Positions 15,135 through 22,450 of a stretch of DNA of 29,279 bases are shown piece by piece. Numbering within the stretch: position 1 is the first letter of the stretch; each line of letters opens with the position of its first letter. The notes under the pieces were generated by a model. That model was not told the origin of the DNA and did not search any database. It was given only the letters and a program-made list of their open reading frames with translations. Source of the stretch: JAKQIM01 sp964633225 (GTDB lineage: Bacteria > Chloroflexota > Anaerolineae > Anaerolineales > UBA4823); contig CAZWFQ010000045.1 of assembly GCA_964633225.1 (NCBI GenBank), positions 1-29,279 of the forward strand, written 5' to 3'. The translations under genes were made by a program, and so were the position numbers.

Positions 15135-15473
15135 ATGGATGGTTTTGTGTACAATACTGATACAGACCTGTTGTTTCCGCCGCGAGCGATCTCGGCTCTA
15201 CGTGATCTGCGTGGCGAAGTGTGGCAGGAGTTGGTGGATCGGGTTTTACCACAAGATCCGCCAGCCGTGGACCGCCTGGCCTTTGTGTTGATGATGGTGC
15301 GAATGGGAGGCTGTTCTTCTTGTCAATCCGATTCATTTCGAGCGATGCGCGGCTGCACACAGTGTTCAATTCAAACGGTGCGCCGGTTTCGAGGTGATGA
15401 TCAAGAACTATTGGCGTTGTTTAACGAAGCGCGCGATGAACTCGAGCGTTATATTGGAGTCGTGAGGAAGTAA
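15135..15473 (+). CDS. Uncharacterised CX2CX10CX2C protein inside the nuo operon
   Basis: I do not recognise the family. The 112-residue product has an acidic N-terminal part with LFPPRAISALRDLRG, a hydrophobic helix (VDRLAFVLMMVRMGG), then four cysteines as CSSC and CTQC separated by ten residues (Cys60, 63, 74, 77), and a charged C-terminal helix. The spacing fits a zinc-ribbon or rubredoxin-like knuckle, or a small Fe-S site. An alternative GTG start at 15090 adds 15 residues including two more cysteines and sits near the end of nuoI; the ATG at 15135 has no strong ribosome site either, so the start is uncertain. Its place between nuoI and mrp suggests complex I assembly or Fe-S delivery; that is inference. 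Confidence 0.75.
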   Translation: MDGFVYNTDTDLLFPPRAISALRDLRGEVWQELVDRVLPQDPPAVDRLAFVLMMVRMGGCSSCQSDSFRAMRGCTQCSIQTVRRFRGDDQELLALFNEARDELERYIGVVRK

Positions 15474-15476
15474 AAA

Positions 15477-16562
15477 ATGTCAAAAAATCAATTGGTTACA
15501 AAAGAACAAGTACTGGCAGCCTTAAGCAAAGTTCAAGAGCCAGAACTGCACAAGGATCTGGTCACTTTGAACATGATCCGGGATGTGGAAGTCTCAGATG
15601 GTGATGTGAAATTTACGGTAGTTCTTACCACGCCGGCGTGCCCGCTGAAAAGCAAGATCGAGCGCGAGGCTCGCGAGGCAGTTGCTGCATTACCGGGGGT
15701 TGGTAAAGTAGAAGTCAAGCTAGACGCAAATGTTCCGAGCGATGGCCGTTCGCGCGGAATCGTGCAACTGCCAATCCGGAATGCAATTGCGGTGGCATCT
15801 GGCAAGGGCGGCGTTGGCAAGAGTACCATTGCCGTGAACCTGGCGATCGTGCTGGCACAGAGTGGGGCGCGTGTTGGGCTGTTAGATGCCGATATTTATG
15901 GACCCAATATCCCGACCATGATGGGCGTAGATCACCTTCCGCCAACGAATAATAATAAACTGGTGCCTGCAGAAGCCTATGGGGTTAAGGTGATGTCAAT
16001 TGGTTTCCTGGTCAAGGCTGACCAACCGCTAATCTGGCGCGGCCCAATGCTTCACTCTGCGATCCGTCAGTTTTTGAGTGATGTGGAATGGGGCGAGTTG
16101 GATTATCTGGTGATCGATCTGCCACCAGGAACAGGGGATGCGGCCTTGAGCCTGGCTCAGTCGCTGCCGCTCAGCGGGGGCGTGATCGTCACTTTGCCAC
16201 AACAGGTTTCTTTGGAAGATGCCCGCCGCGGTCTGGAGATGTTCCGGCAATTAGAAATTCCAATCTTGGGAGTGGTTGAAAATATGAGTTACCTGGAACT
16301 GCCCGATGGTACCCGAATGGATATTTTTGGGACCGGTGGCGGCGAGCGCATGGCTAAGGAAGCTGGAGTCCCATTTATAGGGGCCATTCCAATGGATGGG
16401 CGCGTGCGCGAGGGCGGTGACAGTGGCAAGCCGATTGTTATTGCAAAGCCCGATACGCCTGCTGCGGCTGCACTGCACGCCATGGCACAGGATGTGGCAG
16501 CAAAAGTCAGCCTGGCTGCGTTGAGTTCAGGTAATACTATTCCAATCGATATGGTTGGATAG
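15477..16562 (+). CDS. mrp: Mrp/ApbC-family P-loop ATPase (Fe-S cluster carrier type)
   Basis: A 361-residue protein of the Mrp/NBP35/Ind1 family, which carry Fe-S clusters to target proteins; the mitochondrial member Ind1 serves complex I. The order is an N-terminal MIP18/DUF59 domain (about 1-85, with TTPACP and Cys55), then a deviant Walker A GKGGVGKS (109-116), DADIYGPN, and LPPGTGD in the ATPase domain. Odd feature: the CxxC pair that holds the cluster in most relatives is replaced by LELPD after ENMSY (residues 268-277), so no cysteine is present there. Mrp proteins without CxxC do occur. A ribosome site GAGGAAG precedes it. Placement after nuoI suits Fe-S insertion. Confidence 0.92.
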   Translation: MSKNQLVTKEQVLAALSKVQEPELHKDLVTLNMIRDVEVSDGDVKFTVVLTTPACPLKSKIEREAREAVAALPGVGKVEVKLDANVPSDGRSRGIVQLPIRNAIAVASGKGGVGKSTIAVNLAIVLAQSGARVGLLDADIYGPNIPTMMGVDHLPPTNNNKLVPAEAYGVKVMSIGFLVKADQPLIWRGPMLHSAIRQFLSDVEWGELDYLVIDLPPGTGDAALSLAQSLPLSGGVIVTLPQQVSLEDARRGLEMFRQLEIPILGVVENMSYLELPDGTRMDIFGTGGGERMAKEAGVPFIGAIPMDGRVREGGDSGKPIVIAKPDTPAAAALHAMAQDVAAKVSLAALSSGNTIPIDMVG

Positions 16563-16590
16563 GAACCAGGTTTACTCCTTTGAGGCAATT

Positions 16591-17562
16591 ATGAATGATG
16601 CATCCGGTCGGGGCCAGCGGCGCGAGCCTTTTGTCGTTGGACTGCGCTTTCAAGAGGCGGGAAAGATTTATCATTTCGACGCCAGTCGATGGCGTGATCT
16701 TCAACCTGGAGATTATGCGGTGGTCGAAACCAGTCGTGGACGGCAGTTGGGTCAGGTTATCAACATTTTGCCGGAAGCGAAGATTGATGCCGGGCAGTCG
16801 TTGAAGCCTGTGCTGCGGAAGGCCACGCCGCAGGACTTGGTGCTGCGGCAAACATGGCAGCAAAAAGAAGCTGAGGCGGTTGAGTTATGCCGCAGCAAAG
16901 TTGCCGACCTGGGCCTGGTAGACGTTAAGATCATGGATGCCGAGTTCAGCTATGATGGTGCGCGCCTATCGTTGTTGTACAGCAGTGAGGCGGGCGAAAA
17001 AGCGGATTTACGTTCTTTACGGCGATCTATGCAGCGGTTTTATCAGCAATCTCACGTGGAGCTGCATCTGGTTGGGCCGCGGGATGTGGCGAAATTCTTG
17101 GGCGGCATGGGGGCTTGCGGATTAGAAAATCGTTGCTGCGCAACCTTTTTGACAGAATTCAGCCCAATTTCGATCAAGATGGCGAAGGAGCAGGGCATTT
17201 CGCTTACGCCAACCGAAATTACCGGCATGTGCGGCAGACTGCGATGCTGCCTGGTGTACGAATACGAACAGTATGTTGAAGCGCGCAAGCTGCTTCCTAA
17301 GCGCGGTAAGCGCGTTGTGACGCCTGCTGGCAACGGCAAGGTGGTGGATGTATTGGCAATGAGAGATGCCGTGATGGTTGAGCTGGAAGAAAATGGCATG
17401 CAACGCGAATTTGGGCGCGAAGAATTGCAGCCTTGGGATGAGCTGGACGCAATGCGTAAGAAAGCAGATGCGCCTAGTGAACGGCGTCCGGAGGGTGATA
17501 GTGATGCTGAGCAAAAGCCAGAAAAGCAAGATGAGCGAGGCAAGCCAAAAAAAGGTGGCTGA
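16591..17562 (+). CDS. PSP1-domain protein, RicT/YaaT-like
   Basis: A 323-residue PSP1 C-terminal-domain protein. In Bacillus the relative RicT (YaaT) forms a [4Fe-4S] complex with RicA and RicF that affects RNase Y and phosphorelay activity; no ricA or ricF is seen here. Key cysteines are in ACGLENRCCATFL (Cys176, 182, 183) and MCGRLRCCLVYE (Cys214, 219, 220). The C-terminal 45 residues are Lys/Glu/Pro-rich and probably disordered. The ATG at 16591 has GAGG (16582-16585) upstream; an in-frame TTG at 16555 overlapping mrp is less likely. The following PIG-L gene overlaps its last 59 bases. Confidence 0.88.
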   Translation: MNDASGRGQRREPFVVGLRFQEAGKIYHFDASRWRDLQPGDYAVVETSRGRQLGQVINILPEAKIDAGQSLKPVLRKATPQDLVLRQTWQQKEAEAVELCRSKVADLGLVDVKIMDAEFSYDGARLSLLYSSEAGEKADLRSLRRSMQRFYQQSHVELHLVGPRDVAKFLGGMGACGLENRCCATFLTEFSPISIKMAKEQGISLTPTEITGMCGRLRCCLVYEYEQYVEARKLLPKRGKRVVTPAGNGKVVDVLAMRDAVMVELEENGMQREFGREELQPWDELDAMRKKADAPSERRPEGDSDAEQKPEKQDERGKPKKGG

Positions 17563-18292
17563 CTTAGCAACTGCTCCAGATGCCTGGGCGGCTCCGCAGC
17601 ACATATTGGTGGTGCTGGCCCATCCCGATGACCCCGAATTTTTTTGTGGAGCGACAATTGCTCGTTGGGCAAGAGCTGGTCACGATATTTCGTACAGCTT
17701 ACTTACGTGCGGAGATAAGGGGACCAAAGATCGTTCGCTTGAATCGGATACATTGTGCTGTTTGCGTCAAGGAGAGCAACGTGCGGCGGCGGCTGTTCTG
17801 GGGGTAAAGAGGGTAAGCTTTTTGGGTTATCCGGATGGTTACCTGGTTGCGGATCTGGATCTGCGCCGGGATATAACGCGCCTCATCCGGCAAGAGCGAC
17901 CAGATGTTTTGGTCACTTGTGATCCGACCGTGTTATTCACCAGCAGCGGGACGCTGAATCATCCTGACCATCGCGCTGCGGGCCAGGCAACGCTGGACGC
18001 GGTCTTCCCGGCTGCACGTGATCATTTACACTTTATTGAGCTTTGGCGAGATGAACTTCTGGAGCCGCACATTGTGCGGGAGGTGTGGGTAAGTGGGGCA
18101 GTGGAACCGAATGTAACCCTGGATGTTACTGATACCTGGGAAGTGAAGATCAATGCTTTGTATGAACATAAAAGCCAGGTTGTTTCACCAGAAAAGCTGG
18201 CTGAACGGATGCGAAGCCGGCGCTCACCGGAAAGCACTCCAGAAGCGCCTCGGTACGAGGAAAAGTTTCGCCGTTTGATTCTTGGAGCGTGA
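17504..18292 (+). CDS. PIG-L family deacetylase
   Basis: A 262-residue zinc-dependent N-deacetylase of the PIG-L/LmbE family, acting on N-acetylglucosaminyl compounds such as the intermediates of mycothiol, bacillithiol or glycolipid synthesis; the exact substrate is unknown. The metal motif AHPDD is at residues 39-43, and HPDH (153-156) gives the second histidine region. The ATG at 17504 has a perfect-looking GGAGGG (17490-17495) eight bases upstream, inside the tail of the PSP1 gene. It therefore overlaps that gene in another frame; a later ATG at 17531 also overlaps. Its stop overlaps the M20 gene region. The reason for its place in an Fe-S/redox operon is not clear. Confidence 0.88.
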   Translation: MLSKSQKSKMSEASQKKVADLATAPDAWAAPQHILVVLAHPDDPEFFCGATIARWARAGHDISYSLLTCGDKGTKDRSLESDTLCCLRQGEQRAAAAVLGVKRVSFLGYPDGYLVADLDLRRDITRLIRQERPDVLVTCDPTVLFTSSGTLNHPDHRAAGQATLDAVFPAARDHLHFIELWRDELLEPHIVREVWVSGAVEPNVTLDVTDTWEVKINALYEHKSQVVSPEKLAERMRSRRSPESTPEAPRYEEKFRRLILGA

Positions 18293-18294
18293 AG

Positions 18295-19470
18295 ATGATG
18301 GATTTAACAACTGAAGCACTGGCTTTGTTCGATTATACTCGCACTTTAAGGCGCGATTTTCATCAGCACCCTGAGCTGGGCTTTCAGGAGGTGCGTACAG
18401 CCGGAATTGTGGCCCGCGAATTAGCTGCTCTGGGTCTGGAAGTGCGAACTGGGGTTGCGCAGACGGGTGTTGTGGCCTTGTTGGAGGGTGATCGGCCTGG
18501 GCCTGTATTGTTGTTGCGCTTTGATATGGATGCTTTGCCAATCCAAGAAGAAACCGGGGCAGAATATGCGTCTTGTTCTTCGGGGTTGATGCATGGATGT
18601 GGGCACGATGCGCATACGGCGATAGGCTTGACTGTTGCCCGGCTGCTAAACGAGCACAAGAACCAGATTTCAGGGACGATCAAGTTCATGTTTCAACCTG
18701 CCGAAGAAGGGATGGGTGGGGCGCCGCTGATGATTGAAGATGGCGTTTTGGATAACCCCAAGCCAGATTTTGCATTGGCGATGCACGTGTGGAACGATTG
18801 TCCAGTGGGGTGGTTGGGGATTTCTGCGGGCCCGGTGATGGCGGCAGCAGAGACCCTGCATGTGCGCGTAGTCGGCAAAGGCGGACACGGTGCTTCCCCT
18901 CATCAGACAGTGGATCCTGTGCTTGCTACAGCACATATTATCACGGCTTTGCAGGGTGTGGTGGCGCGTAATGTGGCGCCATTATCAACGGCGGTCGTCT
19001 CGGTGACCACTGTTCACGGCGGTGAGGCTTTTAACGTGATTCCCCAGCAGGTGGAATTTAGAGGTACTATTCGTTCTTTTGAGCCGGGAGTACGAGAGCG
19101 CACCCTGCAGCGGGTTCGGCAGGTGATTGACGGGGTTGCATCTTCGATGGAGTGCAGTGCAGAAATCGAATTGAATCAGCTCACTCCGGCAGTGGTAAAT
19201 GATCCTTTGATCACTGAGCGAGTTCAACAAGTGGCGGCGCGCCTTTATCCAGACAGCGAGATTGCGACGCGTTATCAGACGATGGGTTCTGAAGATATGG
19301 CTTTCGTCTTGCAGCAGATTCCGGGCTGCTTCTTTTTTGTAGGTTCGGCGAATCACGAGAAGGGCCTGGATGCTCCTCACCACCACCCTCGTTTTGATGT
19401 GGATGAGCAGGTTTTGCCGAGAGCCGTGGCGATCATGACTGGGGCAGCTTTGGAGTGCTTAAGTGGTTAG
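18295..19470 (+). CDS. M20 family metallo-amidohydrolase (amidase/carboxypeptidase type)
   Basis: A 391-residue peptidase M20D/hippurate-hydrolase-like enzyme that removes acyl groups from amino acids or peptides; IAA-amino acid hydrolase-like proteins belong here. Metal ligands can be seen: MHGCGHDAHT (Cys102, His104 and a further His), the PAEEG glutamates (about 137-138), MHVW (His about 164) and a C-terminal HHHPRFD. The dimerisation lid domain follows GGHGASPH. The ATG at 18295 is preferred; TTGGAG at 18282-18287 is spaced for it and not for the GTG at 18289, which overlaps the PIG-L stop. The substrate is not known. Confidence 0.9.
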   Translation: MMDLTTEALALFDYTRTLRRDFHQHPELGFQEVRTAGIVARELAALGLEVRTGVAQTGVVALLEGDRPGPVLLLRFDMDALPIQEETGAEYASCSSGLMHGCGHDAHTAIGLTVARLLNEHKNQISGTIKFMFQPAEEGMGGAPLMIEDGVLDNPKPDFALAMHVWNDCPVGWLGISAGPVMAAAETLHVRVVGKGGHGASPHQTVDPVLATAHIITALQGVVARNVAPLSTAVVSVTTVHGGEAFNVIPQQVEFRGTIRSFEPGVRERTLQRVRQVIDGVASSMECSAEIELNQLTPAVVNDPLITERVQQVAARLYPDSEIATRYQTMGSEDMAFVLQQIPGCFFFVGSANHEKGLDAPHHHPRFDVDEQVLPRAVAIMTGAALECLSG

Positions 19471-19493
19471 TGGACGATAGAATGGGAGAAGGC

Positions 19494-21353
19494 ATGGATA
19501 AAGAGTGCGCGTCTATTCGATCGGATGTTTTGGCGACTCGGCAAGCGGTCATTAACGATTTTAGTATTACCATCGCGTCGGTCAATGGGTCGGGGAGCCA
19601 GACGGCCAACCTGACTTTAATGCGTGCGCTGTTCAAGATGGGTATTCCAGTATCAGGGAAGAACATATTTCCATCCAATATCCAGGGCATGCCCACATGG
19701 TATACGCTGCGGCTTAGTGATGCGGGTTTTTTGGCGCGGCGCGAGGCCCATGAGGTTGTGGTGGCAATGAACCCGGCAACATTCACAAGCGATTTGGCAG
19801 ATGTTGCTCCTGGCGGTGTCTTTTTTTATGATGATAGCATCAAGGCGTCTGTTGACCGACAGGATATTGCGATTTACCCAATGCCAATCCGACAATTGGT
19901 GAAAGATGCCGGAACGCCCTCTGGGTTGCGCGATTACATTGCCAATATGGTTTATGTGGGCGTTGTCGCACAAATCATCGAGATTGACACAGAGAAGATC
20001 TGGCAGGCATTGGAATTCCAATTCAAGGGCAAACAAAAAGCAATTGACTTAAATTGGAGCATGGTCAAGGCGGCGTTCGATTGGGCCTCTGCCAACTTGA
20101 AGAAAACTGATCCTTATTTTGCCAGACCGAGCAATAAAACTGAAGGGTTTATCCTGGCAGATGGTAACACGGCTGCTGCTATGGGGTCTTTGTACGGCGG
20201 AATGCATTTTTGTGCCTGGTATCCAATCACACCAGCCACGACATTGGCAGAGACGATCAATGAGTATGCGCCTGTTTTCCGTAAGGATCCTGTAACTGGC
20301 AAGAACACCTGCGTGGTTGTGCAGGCCGAGGATGAACTGGCAGCAGTTGGGATGATCGTGGGGGCCGGTTTTGCTGGGCTGCGGGCAATGACATCAACAT
20401 CTGGCCCGGGGATAAGTTTGATGACCGAGTATGTAGGTCTGGCATATTATGCCGAGGTACCAATTGTTCTGTGGGATGTGCAGCGTGTGGGGCCTTCAAC
20501 GGGCTTGCCTACCCGTACTTCACAGGGCGACCTGAAACAGGTGTACTTTATGGGCCACGGTGATACAAAACAGATCATGCTGTTGCCAGGCTCGGTAACG
20601 GAATGCTTTGAGTTTGGCTGGCAGGCATTTGATTTGGCTGACCAATACCAGACTCCTGTCTTTGTGCTGTCTGATCTTGATTTTGGAATGAATCAATGGA
20701 TGACGCTGCCTTTCCAATACCCAGACACGCCCATTAACCGCGGGAAAATACTTTGGGAAGAAGATCTGGAACGCATAGCGGCTGAGGCTGCAAATGGCAA
20801 AAACTTGCCATGGGGACGTTACCTGGATATGGATGGCGATGGCATCCCTTATCGCACGGTCCCGGGGAATCGGCATCCGGCTGCATCGTATTTTGCGCGT
20901 GGTACCGGGCATGATGAGTATGGCAAGTATAGCGAGTCGGCTGAAGTCTGGGAACGAAACATGAAGCGTTTGAAGAAGAAGATTGATGGCGCAGTTATTA
21001 AGCTGCCCAAGCCGGTTGTCAGGGAGATGGATGAGGCCGAAATTGGTTTCCTGGCTTTTGGATCTACCGACGATGCGATTGCGGAAGCTATTTTCATCTT
21101 GGCTCAGAGCGGCCAAAAGATTGATTACATGCGCCTGAGGGCTTTGCCTTCTCCGCACGAGGTGGGTGAATTTATTCAAAAACATCGGCGAACGTATGTG
21201 ATTGAACTTAATCGAGATGGGCAGTTGTGTCAGATCCTGACCGTAGAATTTCCCGATCTGTCGGCTAAGCTGGTATCGTTAGCCCATCTGGATGGCATGC
21301 CGCTTTCGGCAAAATGGTTAATAGATTCGTTCTGGGCTAAGGAGGTGCAGTGA
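19494..21353 (+). CDS. korA: 2-oxoacid:ferredoxin oxidoreductase, fused gamma-alpha subunit
   Basis: A 619-residue fusion of the gamma domain (about residues 1-200, with VNGSGSQTAN early) and the alpha domain (pyrimidine and TPP-contacting part, with CAWYPITPATTLAE around 243-251, and TSTSGPGISLMTEY). With KorB it oxidatively decarboxylates 2-oxoglutarate or a related 2-oxoacid to acyl-CoA, reducing ferredoxin. The gamma-alpha order is typical of two-subunit Kor enzymes; the ferredoxin-like delta subunit is not present here. ATG at 19494 with GGGAG (19484-19488); in-frame GTG 19455 and ATG 19482 are alternatives, and the first would overlap the M20 gene. Substrate class is by family resemblance, so 2-oxoglutarate is likely but not proven. 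Confidence 0.92.
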   Translation: MDKECASIRSDVLATRQAVINDFSITIASVNGSGSQTANLTLMRALFKMGIPVSGKNIFPSNIQGMPTWYTLRLSDAGFLARREAHEVVVAMNPATFTSDLADVAPGGVFFYDDSIKASVDRQDIAIYPMPIRQLVKDAGTPSGLRDYIANMVYVGVVAQIIEIDTEKIWQALEFQFKGKQKAIDLNWSMVKAAFDWASANLKKTDPYFARPSNKTEGFILADGNTAAAMGSLYGGMHFCAWYPITPATTLAETINEYAPVFRKDPVTGKNTCVVVQAEDELAAVGMIVGAGFAGLRAMTSTSGPGISLMTEYVGLAYYAEVPIVLWDVQRVGPSTGLPTRTSQGDLKQVYFMGHGDTKQIMLLPGSVTECFEFGWQAFDLADQYQTPVFVLSDLDFGMNQWMTLPFQYPDTPINRGKILWEEDLERIAAEAANGKNLPWGRYLDMDGDGIPYRTVPGNRHPAASYFARGTGHDEYGKYSESAEVWERNMKRLKKKIDGAVIKLPKPVVREMDEAEIGFLAFGSTDDAIAEAIFILAQSGQKIDYMRLRALPSPHEVGEFIQKHRRTYVIELNRDGQLCQILTVEFPDLSAKLVSLAHLDGMPLSAKWLIDSFWAKEVQ

Positions 21354-22402
21354 TGTCTGATCAGGCAAGCTCTGAAAATCTGCGCGTCCAGGTTAACCTG
21401 GCGGGCCTGACGAAGAACGATTACCGTGGTAACCCCAGCACGCTGTGCCAGGGTTGTGGGCACAATTCAATTGCCAGCCAGATCATTACTGCGTGTTACG
21501 AATTGAACATTGTTCCAGAGAATCTGATCAAATTTAGCGGTATTGGATGTTCTAGCAAAAGCCCATTCTATTTTCTAAACCGTACGTTTGGCTTTAATGG
21601 CTTGCATGGACGAATGCCTTCCCTGGCTACAGGCGCTTTATTTGGCGATATTTCGCTGCGCGGCATTGGGGTCAGCGGTGATGGAGATACTGCCAGCATT
21701 GGGTTAGGTCAATTCAAGCATATCATCCGGCGAAATGTTCCATTGACTTATATCATTGAGAATAACGGGGTTTATGGCTTAACCAAGGGACAATTCTCTG
21801 CTACCGCGGACGAGGGTTTGGTGCTCAAAAAGCAGGGTACGAATCCTTATTTACCCGTAGATATTGCCTGGGAAGCGCTAGTTGGGCATGCTACTTTTGT
21901 GGCGCGTTCTTTCGCCGGGGATCCGAAGCAAGTGAAGGAGTTGATTAAGGCCGCTATGAGCCATCGGGGCATTGCGGTGCTGGATATTATCAGCCCTTGC
22001 GTGACCTTCAATAACCAGGATGGTGCGATGCACTCTTATTCGTGGGGAAAGGAACATGAGGTGGCACTTCACGAACTGGCCTATGTTCCCCCGGCTAAAG
22101 AGATTATGGTGGACTATGAAGATGGTCAGATCAAAGAAGTGACCATGCATGACGGGTCGATGGTGCTGCTGAAGAAGCTTGACCTGGATTATGACCCCAC
22201 CAGCCGTGTTGAGGCGATGCGAGTTCTAGAAGAGGCAAATGCCAAAGAGTGGTTGGTGACCGGACTAATTTATGTGGATGAGGCGCCGCCAGCATTAACT
22301 GAGCTTTATAACTTGCCGCAAGAAGCACTGAATCGACTGGATGCCAGCCGTATTCGTCCTTCACGCGAGACGATTAAGCAGCTCAATGCTATGATGTTTT
22401 AA
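21353..22402 (+). CDS. korB: 2-oxoacid:ferredoxin oxidoreductase, beta subunit
   Basis: A 349-residue TPP- and [4Fe-4S]-binding partner of KorA. Cluster ligands are Cys32 and Cys35 (CQGCGHN), Cys66 (GIGCSSK) and Cys216 (SPCVTF). The TPP/Mg motif is GDGD (109-112) with ENNGVYGLTKGQFS downstream. All four cysteines are kept, so the protein should be active. The ATG at 21353 lies seven bases after AAGGAGG (21339-21345) and its A is the last base of the korA stop, suggesting translational coupling; a GTG at 21350 is the alternative. It is the last gene before the bidirectional terminator. Confidence 0.94.
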   Translation: MSDQASSENLRVQVNLAGLTKNDYRGNPSTLCQGCGHNSIASQIITACYELNIVPENLIKFSGIGCSSKSPFYFLNRTFGFNGLHGRMPSLATGALFGDISLRGIGVSGDGDTASIGLGQFKHIIRRNVPLTYIIENNGVYGLTKGQFSATADEGLVLKKQGTNPYLPVDIAWEALVGHATFVARSFAGDPKQVKELIKAAMSHRGIAVLDIISPCVTFNNQDGAMHSYSWGKEHEVALHELAYVPPAKEIMVDYEDGQIKEVTMHDGSMVLLKKLDLDYDPTSRVEAMRVLEEANAKEWLVTGLIYVDEAPPALTELYNLPQEALNRLDASRIRPSRETIKQLNAMMF

Positions 22403-22404
22403 GT

Positions 22405-22446
22405 TAAAAAAGTGCTGGCTTTGTGTGTACGAGCCGGCACTTTTTT
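22405..22446. terminator. Bidirectional terminator between korB and the large lipoprotein gene
   Basis: AAAAAAGTGCTGGCT (22406-22420) pairs with AGCCGGCACTTTTTT (22432-22446), with one G-T pair and an 11-base loop. T runs stand at the 3' side on both strands, so it ends the plus-strand nuo-kor transcript and the minus-strand rpmF-to-lipoprotein transcript. Confidence 0.92.
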
Positions 22447-22450
22447 GATC

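Noticed and set aside
14497..15369. 290-codon open frame antisense to nuoI and the following gene
   Set aside because: Low-complexity shadow translation without motifs, while both plus-strand genes have conserved cysteine motifs or operon context.
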